The notes under the pieces were generated by a model that saw only the letters and a program-made list of their open reading frames with translations, was not told where the DNA came from and did no database searches. This document shows, one piece after another, positions 52,833 to 61,850 of a stretch of DNA of 64,000 bases; the first letter of the stretch is position 1, and every line of letters starts with the position of its first letter. The position numbers were made by a program, and so were the translations under genes. The DNA is from Bacillota bacterium (GTDB lineage Bacteria; Bacillota; UBA4882; UBA8346), in assembly GCA_023401925.1 (NCBI GenBank), contig JAEXDA010000074.1, positions 1 to 64,000 of the forward strand. Direction: 5' to 3'.

Positions 52833-54386
52833 ATGCCGACGGATAACTTACAGGCACTCAAGATAGATCATGTGGTTTCGGAGTATGATAGGGATGTATT
52901 TGGAAACGAACTATTCGCCGATTCGCCGCTGCAAGTCCCGCCTATACCAAGGCTGATATCATTAGATTCTTTGCGGAAGTATTTTGCAGTACTGGTTTTA
53001 TTGATTGCCGATTATAGTGCAATATCAATGGCACTTCAGAGCGTTTTCTGGACGATGAAGTTTCTAGTAACCCCAACTTTTTCATGGGATTTTTTCTTCG
53101 GCCCCAGTTATCAAATTTTCTTTCTGTTTATTCCCTTTTTATTTATGGGCCTCATTTGTTATGAACGTTTGTATCATCGCAGGTTGCCTTTTTGGGAGAG
53201 TTCCGCCAAATTGATGAAAGTATGCACTTTTGCGACTTTGTTGACGATCGGCAGCCTTTTTTTGGGTGGCACTTCCCGGTTTTTATCCCGGCTTTTTATC
53301 GGATTTATTTGGCTATATTCCAGTTGTTATTTGATTGGTGCCAGATATTTGATTAAAAGGATTTTAGTTGTTGCCGGGCCTTGGCGTCAACGGGTAGTGG
53401 CTATCGGGAACAAAGATTCAATCAGGATTTTACAACAAAGTTTTGCCTCCGAACCCGGCCTAGGTTATCAAATTGTGGGTGTTATAGAGCATACCCCCAG
53501 TCGTCCCTCCCGAAAAGAACGATTGGACGTAAATATTTTTAATAATTTGGAACAGGATATTATAACAAGCGGTGTATCGGAAGTAATTATTGCTTTGCCC
53601 GAGCTGAAACGGGCAGAATTGTTACGATTGATTTACCGGGTACAACCCTTAGTGAAACATGTTACGATTATGCCTGATTTACAAGGTTTGCCTTTGAGTA
53701 ATCTGGAAACGGCTTTCTTTTTTGACCAAAAAACAGTCATGTTCCGGGTGCGTAATAATTTATTAGTCTTTCGCAACCGGTTTTTTAAGAGGGTTTTCGA
53801 TTTGATTTGCGGCTCGATACTTTTTTTGATTGCACTACCGATAATGTTGCTGAGTGCGATACTCATAAAAATAGATTCCTCCGGTCCGATCATTCATGCC
53901 GGTAGGCGTTTGGGGAAGAACGGAAGGAAGTTTAAATGTTATAAATTCCGGACTATGTATCTGCATGAAGCAGAGATATTACAGGCCCACTTGGCGAAAA
54001 ATCCGGAAGCGGCCGAGGAATGGCGGCGATTTGCCAAACTTCGGGAATACGATCCCCGGGTGACGCCAGTAGGTAAATGGTTGCGTAAGTTTAGTCTTGA
54101 TGAGATTCCGCAGATTGTTAATGTTCTTAAAGGCGATATGAGTTTAGTGGGTCCTCGTCCTTATTTGCCGAGCGAACAGGAACAGATGAAGTATTATAAA
54201 AAGGTTATTTTGGAAACCGTACCTGGGATTACAGGTTTGTGGCAGGTCAGGGGAAGAAACGAGATTACCTTTGACGGACGGCTTTCGTTAGAGTCATGGT
54301 ATGTAAGAAATTGGTCGATTTGGCTAGATATTACACTCTTGATTAGGACAGTGGGAGCGGTGTTGGGGAGAAAAGGGGCGTATTGA
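52833..54386 (+). CDS. Undecaprenyl-phosphate glycosylphosphotransferase (WcaJ/WbaP type)
   Basis: 517 residues; starts the repeat unit by moving a sugar-1-phosphate onto undecaprenyl phosphate at the inner membrane. Four membrane helices lie at about 45-170, followed by a CoA-binding-like domain (VVAIGNKDSIRILQQSF...). A fifth hydrophobic segment (RVFDLICGSILFLIALPIMLL, about 325) precedes the catalytic Bac_transf domain (KFRTMYLHEAE, LRKFSLDEIPQIVNVLKGDMSLVGPRPYLPSE, PGITGLWQVRGRNE). ATG at 52833 follows GGGGAGGGG. The 230 bases before it hold no further gene. The sugar is not predictable with confidence; glucose- or galactose-1-phosphate are the usual choices. Confidence 0.94.
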   Translation: MPTDNLQALKIDHVVSEYDRDVFGNELFADSPLQVPPIPRLISLDSLRKYFAVLVLLIADYSAISMALQSVFWTMKFLVTPTFSWDFFFGPSYQIFFLFIPFLFMGLICYERLYHRRLPFWESSAKLMKVCTFATLLTIGSLFLGGTSRFLSRLFIGFIWLYSSCYLIGARYLIKRILVVAGPWRQRVVAIGNKDSIRILQQSFASEPGLGYQIVGVIEHTPSRPSRKERLDVNIFNNLEQDIITSGVSEVIIALPELKRAELLRLIYRVQPLVKHVTIMPDLQGLPLSNLETAFFFDQKTVMFRVRNNLLVFRNRFFKRVFDLICGSILFLIALPIMLLSAILIKIDSSGPIIHAGRRLGKNGRKFKCYKFRTMYLHEAEILQAHLAKNPEAAEEWRRFAKLREYDPRVTPVGKWLRKFSLDEIPQIVNVLKGDMSLVGPRPYLPSEQEQMKYYKKVILETVPGITGLWQVRGRNEITFDGRLSLESWYVRNWSIWLDITLLIRTVGAVLGRKGAY

Positions 54387-54387
54387 G

Positions 54388-55158
54388 GTGATAACGGATA
54401 ATAAACGGATCAAGTTTCTGAATACCTATATTGATAACTTAAATATAAATGAAGTTTTAATAAAAATCGATGAAATGGTAAATGATGGTTTGCCCCATTA
54501 TATCGTGACTCCCAATGTCGATCATATTGTTAAACTTGAGAATGATACCGAGTTTAAAAAAGTTTATGAACATGCTGATCTAATCCTGGCGGATGGAATG
54601 ACATTGATATGGATATCCAAGCTTTATGGAAAGCCAATAAAAGAAAAAATTTCGGGCTCCGATTTAGTGCCTGAAGTTTGTCGAATAGCAGCCGAAAGGG
54701 GTTACAGCATTTTTATTTTAGGCGGTAAAGCGAGAATAGCAGAAAAGGCCAAAACCAATCTTGAAAATACCTATACAGGCATCAGGATAGTTGGGACCTA
54801 TTCACCTAAATTTGGGTTTGAACAAGATTATGAAGAACTGAATAAAATCAATCATTTAATCCGTATTACGAAGCCTAATATTTTGCTTGCCTGTCTTGGG
54901 TGCCCCAGGCAAGAAAAGTTTATCTATGAAAATTGTGATAAATATCAGGCGAATGTTTCGATTTGTGCCGGGGCTACCGTTGATTTTTTGGCAGGAAATA
55001 TAAAGCGGGCTCCCAAATGGATGAGTGATGCCGGATTTGAATGGTTTTATCGCTTTCTTCAAGAACCTAAAAGGCTTTTTAAGAGATATTTTGTAGATGA
55101 TATTAAAATTGTTAAGGTAGCTTTTAAATATAGAAAACGGATGGATAGATTATCTTGA
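54388..55158 (+). CDS. WecG/TagA/CpsF-family glycosyltransferase (GT26)
   Basis: 256 residues. The N-terminal part shows TPNVDHIVKLENDTEFKKVYEHADLILADGMTLIWISKLYGKPIKEKISGSDLVPEV, and the C-terminal part shows LACLGCPRQEKFIYEN and AGATVDFLAGNIKRAPKWMSDAGFEWFYRFLQEPKRLFKRY. All are hallmarks of the family. The enzyme adds the second sugar (ManNAcA- or ManNAc-type in characterised members) to the lipid-linked primer. GTG at 54388 follows the previous stop by one base. Its end overlaps the next start by four bases (TTGA), so translation is coupled. Confidence 0.94.
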   Translation: MITDNKRIKFLNTYIDNLNINEVLIKIDEMVNDGLPHYIVTPNVDHIVKLENDTEFKKVYEHADLILADGMTLIWISKLYGKPIKEKISGSDLVPEVCRIAAERGYSIFILGGKARIAEKAKTNLENTYTGIRIVGTYSPKFGFEQDYEELNKINHLIRITKPNILLACLGCPRQEKFIYENCDKYQANVSICAGATVDFLAGNIKRAPKWMSDAGFEWFYRFLQEPKRLFKRYFVDDIKIVKVAFKYRKRMDRLS

Positions 55159-56255
55159 AAAATATTTTGTACTTTACACGGACAATGGCTATTGGAGGAA
55201 CGGAAAAAGTTGTTCTTCAGCTCTGTAAATCGATGCAAAGTCAATTTGATAAGATCGTTGTTTGCTCCTGCGGCGGAGTGAACGTCAAGCTTTTGGACGA
55301 AATGCATATCAAACATTATTTGATTGATGACATCGAAAAGAAAAACCCAAAAGTCTTTTTTAACACGATAAAAATGTTATTGGATATCATGGGTCGGGAA
55401 AATATCAATGTAGTCCACACCCATCATAGAGTGGCAGCCTTTTATGTAAGATTGATAAAAAGCGTTAAACCTAAATTGGTGTTTATACACACGGCGCATA
55501 ACACATTTTATGATAGAAAGGCTCTTACACGATTTGCATTAAATCAGAGTAATGTGGTCGCAGTTGGAGAAAGGGTCCGCGAAAATTTATTGAATATTTA
55601 CAATCAAGCCAATAAAAAAGTGACGGTTATTTTGAATGGGATAGAAGTTAATAAGGGTCCTTTTATTCGGGTAAGGGAAATAGAAAAATATAAAAATGAA
55701 GGTTATTTCCTGGTTGGAAACGTTGGTAGAATCACTGAACAAAAAGGGATGGAATATTTCGTACGGTCGGTACCTGAGGTCATAAAGATCAATCCCCGGA
55801 TACAGTTTTTTATCATTGGGGATGGCGAAGATCGGTTAAAAATTGAAAAACTCGTTGTTGAATTGAATGTATCCGAACATGTTACATTTCTGGGGTATCG
55901 AAATGATGTGTTCAGTGTTATGAAACAGCTGGATTTAATTGTATTAACATCATTATGGGAAGGGTTCCCATTAGCGCCAATCGAGGCCTTTTGTGTTGGT
56001 AAAACTGTTTTAGCAACTGAAGTTGATGGGACAGCGGAGATTGTTCGGAACGGTTATAATGGATTGTTGGTTAAACCCCGCGATAGTAACGGCATTGCTA
56101 AATCCATTCTTGCTCTGGCGAATGACTCGGAATGGAGGGAACAATTGAGCCGGCAAGCATATGATACATATTTAAAAGAATTTAGTTTTGAAGTTTTCAA
56201 AAATCGATATGAGATTTATTATCAAGGGATTATAAGTGAGGTTATCAATGGGTAA
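55155..56255 (+). CDS. Glycosyltransferase family 4 protein
   Basis: 366 residues. The GT-B fold shows the N-terminal MAIGGTEKVV donor-loop motif. In the C-terminal half are GNVGRITEQKGMEYFV, IIGDGEDRLKIEKL and the catalytic-site-like SLWEGFPLAPIEAFCVGKTVLATEVDGTAEIV. TTG at 55155 overlaps the stop of the previous gene. It adds a sugar to the growing repeat unit at the cytoplasmic face. Codon use and base composition become more AT-rich from here on, as is common for exchanged glycosyltransferase genes. Confidence 0.92.
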   Translation: MKNILYFTRTMAIGGTEKVVLQLCKSMQSQFDKIVVCSCGGVNVKLLDEMHIKHYLIDDIEKKNPKVFFNTIKMLLDIMGRENINVVHTHHRVAAFYVRLIKSVKPKLVFIHTAHNTFYDRKALTRFALNQSNVVAVGERVRENLLNIYNQANKKVTVILNGIEVNKGPFIRVREIEKYKNEGYFLVGNVGRITEQKGMEYFVRSVPEVIKINPRIQFFIIGDGEDRLKIEKLVVELNVSEHVTFLGYRNDVFSVMKQLDLIVLTSLWEGFPLAPIEAFCVGKTVLATEVDGTAEIVRNGYNGLLVKPRDSNGIAKSILALANDSEWREQLSRQAYDTYLKEFSFEVFKNRYEIYYQGIISEVING

Positions 56256-56770
56256 TGTTAGGAAAAAGATTTATTATGCCATTATATTCTTTGGAAATGT
56301 AGTCATCAATAAAATTCCCAGCAGAAATATAAGAAAGTGGTTTTATGAGCTCATGGGAGCTAAAATTGGCGCGGATACGGTAATTTACAGAAGGGCGGAA
56401 ATTCTTAGTCCCAAAGGACTCCATATAGCCAATAATGTATCGAGCGGTTGGTTTGTTCATTTAGACGCTAGAGCGGGGATTAGCATCGGCGAAAATACGA
56501 ATATTTCCAGTTATTCAAAATTAATAACCGGAAGTCATGATATCGATGATTCTATGTTTACTGCTCAATTTTGAGCCCATAATCATCAAAAACCATGTTT
56601 GGATTGGAACCGGCGCTATGGTTTTACAAGGTGTCACAATTGGAGAAGGAGCAGTTGTAACCTAAAATGTTCCAGATTTTACGATTGTGGGAGGGATACC
56701 TGCTAAAGCAATCAGGAAAAGAACTGAACACCTTGAATACATTGTTCCAAAAGCTCAGCCTTTACATTAA
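56248..56770 (+). pseudogene. Hexapeptide-repeat acetyltransferase, disrupted by a frameshift and a stop
   Basis: The intact first part (MGNVRKKIYYAIIFFGNVVIN...GENTNISSYSKLITGSHDID) is the N-terminus of a left-handed beta-helix O-acetyltransferase of the WcaF/NodL type. It ends at a TGA at 56572. Reading on one base shifted after the TTTT run at 56569-56572 restores the family sequence (EPIIIKNHVWIGTGAMVLQGVTIG). A TAA at 56663 then stands where such enzymes usually have Lys (VVT-stop-NVPDFTIVGGIPAKAIRKR). Two independent lesions indicate a pseudogene. The loss would remove an acetyl group from the polysaccharide. A sequencing error could explain the frameshift but not easily the second change. 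Confidence 0.85.
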
Positions 56771-56783
56771 GGTAGGGGAATCG

Positions 56784-57992
56784 ATGAAAATTATTATTAT
56801 ATCATCAGGTATTCTTCCAGTTCCGGCAGTTAATGGCGGAGCTGTTGAAACACTGCTCGATTCCATCATTGAATATAACGAATGGAATCATTACCATCAC
56901 GATCTGGTTGTTTACAGTATATACGATAGAAATGCGAAAGAAAGAACCCTCAAATATGAGTATTGTCAATTTGAATATATTCAAATTGCACCTGCTCTTA
57001 AAAAACTTGCAAAATTTGTTTTTGGGGTACTTAATAAAGTATCTTCATTGTACTTTGGTGATTTGTATATTCATAAAGTCATTAAGAAAATTAAAGAGAT
57101 TGACCATTACGATGTGGTGGTTGTAGAAAATATTTGTGAGTATGGACTCCTTTTAAAAAAGAATGGAATCCATGTTGTCAGTTTACACCTCCATAATGAC
57201 TACCTTTTCAAGGGATCAAGAAGGTCAAAACCAATATTGGATAGTTACGATAAAGTTTTTTCTATCAGTCATTATATCAATTCAAGGATCCAATCCATTT
57301 ATAAAAGTGAAAAAGTAGTGACGCTGTATAATGGAATTAACACCAACCTCTTTAATAAAGAGTTGTATCAAGATAACATCGAAGAGCTTAGAAATCTTTA
57401 TGGCCTAAAATTGGCCGACATTGTTTTGGTTTTTTCAGGAAGATTAGTTCCTGAAAAGGGAATTTGTGAATTGTTACAGGCGTTTGTTGGATTGAAAGAC
57501 TCTCTCAATATTAAGCTTTTGGTTGTGGGTAGTTCGGTTTTTAAGGGTGCCCCAAAAAACAATTTTACTCGAAAGCTAGAGTCTTTAGCGAATCAAAATA
57601 AAAATAACATTATTTTTACAGGTTACATTCCATATCCCAAAATGCCTGCGATCTATTCAATAGCTGATATAGGAATCGTACCTTCTGTATGGGAAGAACC
57701 TTTCGGACTTACGCTTATTGAACAGATGGCGATGTCACTTCCTATAATTACGAGTGATAGCGGCGCAATAAAGGAAATTGTAAATGAAAAGTGTGCGATT
57801 GTAGTTCCTAGAGGCGGCTCTTATGTTAACCACTTGCAGAGTGCAATGAAATCTTTGATTACCAATGAACCCCAAAGGGTAACCCTGGGTAAAGAGGCCC
57901 GCCTTCGAGCCGAATACTTTTCAGAAAACGCATATTGTGCCAATTTTTTTAGATTTATTATCGCCCTAAAAAGGAATTCGGCCAATGCATAA
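56784..57992 (+). CDS. Glycosyltransferase family 4 protein
   Basis: 402 residues. The N-terminus is MKIIIISSGILPVPAVNGGAVETLL, with the donor loop typical of GT4. The C-terminal half shows VLVFSGRLVPEKGICELLQAFV, IIFTGYIPYPKMPAIYSIADIGIVPSVWEEPFGLTLIEQMAMSLPIITSDSGAIKEIV, giving the EPFGLTLIEQ nucleotide-sugar site. ATG at 56784 is chosen over a long upstream frame because TAGGGGAA precedes it and the upstream part overlaps the acetyltransferase pseudogene. Its end overlaps the polymerase start by eight bases. Confidence 0.93.
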   Translation: MKIIIISSGILPVPAVNGGAVETLLDSIIEYNEWNHYHHDLVVYSIYDRNAKERTLKYEYCQFEYIQIAPALKKLAKFVFGVLNKVSSLYFGDLYIHKVIKKIKEIDHYDVVVVENICEYGLLLKKNGIHVVSLHLHNDYLFKGSRRSKPILDSYDKVFSISHYINSRIQSIYKSEKVVTLYNGINTNLFNKELYQDNIEELRNLYGLKLADIVLVFSGRLVPEKGICELLQAFVGLKDSLNIKLLVVGSSVFKGAPKNNFTRKLESLANQNKNNIIFTGYIPYPKMPAIYSIADIGIVPSVWEEPFGLTLIEQMAMSLPIITSDSGAIKEIVNEKCAIVVPRGGSYVNHLQSAMKSLITNEPQRVTLGKEARLRAEYFSENAYCANFFRFIIALKRNSANA

Positions 57993-59325
57993 AATTGCCA
58001 ATTTAGACTCTTTATCTATACATACCCGATATAAGTCGCAAATTATTTACAGCAGTTCCATTGCTGTTTTTTTGTTGTTGATCTATTCAAACTTGTTGAG
58101 TCTAAAAAAATATATTTATGGCGGGTCAGCTATTGCTATTGCGATATCATTGTTTTTAGCCCTTGGCATTTTTGTTCTGAATGCCTCGAAATCGAGGCTT
58201 AATATTACTAAAATTGAGGCATTGTGGTTGGGGTCATTGTTATTTGTAATATTAAATAATAATCAAGATTTTTATCGGGGGGATTTAAGCTGGTTTATAC
58301 AGTACTTTGTTTTGGTAGGAGTACTTATTCTCAGCAAATATTCAGGAAGATGGTTATGCGCCTATAAAAAATTCATGATATTCTTCGCGTTACTGCACTC
58401 ACTGTGTTCGATTGCATTTTTTTATATACCAGGTTTATATACTGGATTTACAGTTAAATTATTTGAAAATGAATATGTTTCGTCATTAATTAACTGGTAT
58501 CGTCAGGGTTTTGCCACAGGCTTATCTCTTCATTATAGTCAAAATGGCATTTATTTAGCGATTGCTACAGGAGTGGCATTCTGTACTTTAATGAGAGCAA
58601 AGAAGAAAACCCGTAAAATAATTATCTTCGTTATTTTGTGCACGATTGCCTTGCTGATGTCCGGCAAGAGAGGACCCTTGATATTTTCGTTATTGGCAGT
58701 TTTATTGACCTATTATGCTTTTTCAGCCAATAAATCTTTAAGTAGAATTTTAAAATTAGTATTCGTTTTGTTCATTGGGATTTTTATTTTATATATTATA
58801 TTTAATTATGTCCCTGCTTTTTCAGCTACAATGGAGCGTTTTTTAGATTTAAGCGGCAGTGATGATATTACCAATGGCCGGAGCGAATTATATCTGTTTG
58901 CTTGGCAATGGTTTAAGGAGGTCCCTATATTAGGAATCGGTTGGGGAGGATATAAATACCGAATTAATAACACTTATTTAGGTTTAATTTATGGTAATAC
59001 ATCCAACATGTATGCTCATAATGTATATTTACAGTTGTTGTGCGAAGCCGGGGTTGTAGGATTGGTTCTTTTTGTAAGTTGTATCGGTTTGACAATGAGA
59101 AAAACATATAAAATGATTGTAAATAGTAGAAAAGGTAAATACATTGTCGATAGTGATAGTGGTTATTATCTAATGATTTCTTTGTTTGTGCAGATATTTT
59201 TTATTTTATATTGTTTAACCGGTAACCCGCTTTATGATTATCCAGCACTCTTTCCTTATATGTTATCTTGCGCTGTTCCATTCACCGTTGAGTATCAAAA
59301 TAGAAGAAGATTGGCAGGCCTTTAG
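57985..59325 (+). CDS. Wzy-type polysaccharide polymerase (O-antigen ligase-like)
   Basis: 446 residues with about 11-12 hydrophobic helices. The best match is the Wzy_C/O-antigen-ligase pattern: SGKRGPLIFSLLAVLLTYYA followed by a periplasmic loop with GRSELYLFAWQWFKEVPILGIGWGGYKY and MYAHNVYLQLLCEAGVVGLVLF. The H-N-x-Y-L-Q-L-L-x-E-x-G segment is the usual signature. In a cluster with Wzx, Wzz and no other polymerase, it is the best candidate to join repeat units at the periplasmic face. Low sequence conservation in this family limits naming. Confidence 0.88.
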   Translation: MHKIANLDSLSIHTRYKSQIIYSSSIAVFLLLIYSNLLSLKKYIYGGSAIAIAISLFLALGIFVLNASKSRLNITKIEALWLGSLLFVILNNNQDFYRGDLSWFIQYFVLVGVLILSKYSGRWLCAYKKFMIFFALLHSLCSIAFFYIPGLYTGFTVKLFENEYVSSLINWYRQGFATGLSLHYSQNGIYLAIATGVAFCTLMRAKKKTRKIIIFVILCTIALLMSGKRGPLIFSLLAVLLTYYAFSANKSLSRILKLVFVLFIGIFILYIIFNYVPAFSATMERFLDLSGSDDITNGRSELYLFAWQWFKEVPILGIGWGGYKYRINNTYLGLIYGNTSNMYAHNVYLQLLCEAGVVGLVLFVSCIGLTMRKTYKMIVNSRKGKYIVDSDSGYYLMISLFVQIFFILYCLTGNPLYDYPALFPYMLSCAVPFTVEYQNRRRLAGL

Positions 59326-59326
59326 G

Positions 59327-60406
59327 ATGATAGGAATATTAACTTTCCAAAATACTATTAATTATGGCGCGATATTGCAAGCTTATGCATTACAAAAGAA
59401 AATTGACAGTTTTGGTGCCAAAAGCGAGATTATTCAATATGAGTGTGATGCGATTCAAGAACGTGAAATGCCGAAAGCGTTGAGTTCACTGCGAAGTGTT
59501 AAGGGTTTCTTTAAATACCTATTATCGGATAGGGCGGAATCAAGGAAGAGGGGACGATTTCATCAATTTTCACAGCGATATTTAACTTGCAGCAGTGAAA
59601 TATATAGAAAAATAAATATTGAGAAAACCGTTCAGTTATATGATTCGTTTGTAGTTGGAAGTGATCAAATATGGAATTTGGAATTAACAGGAGAGGACTA
59701 TACTTATTTCCTTGATTTCGAATCGGATTGCCGAAAAAAAAAGGCATATGCCGGTAGTTTTGGATATGAAACGATTCCGGATCAATATAAAACGAATTGC
59801 GCCCAATATTTAGCGGATTTTTCAGTGCTTACTGTACGGGAAAATACCGGGCAAAAAAATATTGACGGGCTTTTGGAAAAAAAGGTGTCGGTTGTTTTAG
59901 ATCCGACTTTACTACTAACGGAAAAAGAATGGGATCCAATTATTGATTTCCATCCTAAAATCGGGAAATATATTTTGGTGTATTTCATTCATAACAAAAG
60001 GGAGACTTTTAAATTTGCAAGGTCGTTGGCAAAAAGAACCGGATATAAACTGGTTTATATTAATATATCTCCTAAGCCGGGGATAGGTATGAAAAACATA
60101 AGATATGCATCTCCCGGTGAGTTTTTGGGCTGGATCAAACACGCGCAATACATTATTACCGGCTCCTTTCATGGAGTTTCGTTTTCAATAAACTTTAATA
60201 AAAAATTCTTTTTTGAGATCAATAGGCATCCAAATGCATTCAATTCCCGCATACTGAGCCTCATTTCAATTTTGGGCCTTGAAGAACGAGAACTTGGGGC
60301 TTTGGGTGATGTCGAAAAAGAAATGGACTATAGCACTGTGAATGCCAAATTAAATGGATTGCGCAGAGACTCTCTCTTTCAGTTACAGAGAATGGCAGGG
60401 GGATAA
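59327..60406 (+). CDS. Polysaccharide pyruvyl transferase family protein
   Basis: 359 residues. It opens with MIGILTFQNTINYGAILQAYALQ and has VGSDQIWNLEL, KKAYAGSFGYETIP, LTVRENTGQ, VVLDPTLLLTEKEW and IITGSFHGVSFSINF, all matching the CsaB/WcaK pyruvyl transferase family. These enzymes move pyruvate from phosphoenolpyruvate onto a sugar, giving a negatively charged ketal. ATG at 59327 is one base after the polymerase stop; an in-frame extension into the polymerase gene is rejected. The next gene (FrhB-like) is a frequent companion of this family, so the two may act together. Confidence 0.9.
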   Translation: MIGILTFQNTINYGAILQAYALQKKIDSFGAKSEIIQYECDAIQEREMPKALSSLRSVKGFFKYLLSDRAESRKRGRFHQFSQRYLTCSSEIYRKINIEKTVQLYDSFVVGSDQIWNLELTGEDYTYFLDFESDCRKKKAYAGSFGYETIPDQYKTNCAQYLADFSVLTVRENTGQKNIDGLLEKKVSVVLDPTLLLTEKEWDPIIDFHPKIGKYILVYFIHNKRETFKFARSLAKRTGYKLVYINISPKPGIGMKNIRYASPGEFLGWIKHAQYIITGSFHGVSFSINFNKKFFFEINRHPNAFNSRILSLISILGLEERELGALGDVEKEMDYSTVNAKLNGLRRDSLFQLQRMAGG

Positions 60407-60412
60407 AAATGA

Positions 60413-61627
60413 ATGATTGAATTATTTTTGCAGAAGAAAGAATGTTACGGGTGTACAGCTTGTATAAATATTTGTCCTAATGGTGCCATCACCATGTTTC
60501 CGGATGAACAGGGTTTTTTATACCCGCAAATTAACCCCTGTTTATGTATTGAATGTGAGCTCTGCCTGAAAGTATGTCCGTTTCACAACAGCTTTCATAT
60601 GGACGGGAATTTAGCGGAGCCTGATATCTATGGGGTAAAACACAAATCGGACGATGTCCGTATGAACAGTTCATCGGGAGGCATGTTCACCGCAATTTCA
60701 AATTATATGCTCGAACATGGTGGTCCTGTCTATGGCGCTATGTTTGATAAAGATTTTACGGTGTGCCATCAAAAGGCAGGTATCCGGGAAGATTGCAATA
60801 AATTCCGGGGTTCCAAGTATGTACAGAGTGATTTAAGAGATGTATTTCGGGAGGTTAAAGAGGATTTAATGGCTTGTCAGTATGTTCTTTTCTCTGGCAC
60901 TCCGTGTCAGACTGCCGGATTACACAACTATTTGAAAGGACAAGTTGATTTAAAAAAGTTATTTTTATGTGATTTAGTTTGTCATGGAACACCGAGTCCG
61001 CAAATTTTTAAAGATTATATTGATTTTCTGAAAAATAAATTTCATTCGCAAATCGAAGATTTAACTTTTCGTTATAAACCGGCCGGATGGAGAAGTCAGG
61101 CGATGAGTGTTTGGTTTAAGAATGGAGAAACATATATGTCAGCTGCAGGGGGAGATATTTATTATAAATTGTTTTTAAATAATTACATACTTAGAAGTTC
61201 CTGTTACAATTGTAAGTTTGCCAATTTACACCGCCCGTCCGATATTACGATTGGAGATTTTTGGGGAATCAAGAACGGCCCTCCGGATTTTGAGGATGAG
61301 AAGGGAGTATCTCTGATCTTGGTTAATACTCGGAAAGGCCGAACTCTTTTTGAGGCCGTCAGTGACCGACTTTATTACCGGAAAAGTAATATAGTCGAAG
61401 GTATGCAAGTTAATTTAAAAGAACCAAGTAAACCTTCCCCTAAAATTCATGAATTTTGGACCGACTATCAAACCCATGGATTTGTTTATGTCGCAAAAAA
61501 ATATGCTGATGCTGGTATAAAAGGAAAATCCATAGACTTTTGTAAAAAAACATTAAAAAAAACAGGTGTTTACAACATAGCTAAAAACCTGATCCAAAGA
61601 AAACGGGATTCCCAAATTTTTGAATAG
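60413..61627 (+). CDS. FrhB/FdhB-type iron-sulfur flavoprotein linked to polysaccharide modification
   Basis: 404 residues. The N-terminus has two ferredoxin-type clusters: CYGCTACINICP and CIECELCLKVCP. A coenzyme F420 hydrogenase/dehydrogenase beta-subunit-like domain follows (SSGGMFTAISNYMLEHGGPVYGAMFD, LFSGTPCQTAGLHNYL, VCHGTPSPQIFKDYIDF, RSSCYNCKFANLHRPSDITIGDFWG). Such proteins occur beside pyruvyl transferases in many polysaccharide clusters, and their role there is not settled: reductive sugar modification is likely. ATG at 60413 overlaps nothing and starts six bases after the previous stop. Confidence 0.9.
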   Translation: MIELFLQKKECYGCTACINICPNGAITMFPDEQGFLYPQINPCLCIECELCLKVCPFHNSFHMDGNLAEPDIYGVKHKSDDVRMNSSSGGMFTAISNYMLEHGGPVYGAMFDKDFTVCHQKAGIREDCNKFRGSKYVQSDLRDVFREVKEDLMACQYVLFSGTPCQTAGLHNYLKGQVDLKKLFLCDLVCHGTPSPQIFKDYIDFLKNKFHSQIEDLTFRYKPAGWRSQAMSVWFKNGETYMSAAGGDIYYKLFLNNYILRSSCYNCKFANLHRPSDITIGDFWGIKNGPPDFEDEKGVSLILVNTRKGRTLFEAVSDRLYYRKSNIVEGMQVNLKEPSKPSPKIHEFWTDYQTHGFVYVAKKYADAGIKGKSIDFCKKTLKKTGVYNIAKNLIQRKRDSQIFE

Positions 61628-61850
61628 AATGAGTTAGTATGCAAGAAAATTGGTTATGACTGTTTAAAAATCAATTTGATGGTATCGACAAGAGAAAATG
61701 TCTTTGAAATGAAGTTTTGGATTTGATGATTTATATTTTATTCAAAGAATGAATGGAGTTTTGATTATTATACAAGAAATTGATAACCTGAACCATGAAA
61801 TTGCGTAAGAGATTTTGCAGTATAGCCCTGATGAGGAGTAATCTGTTTTC

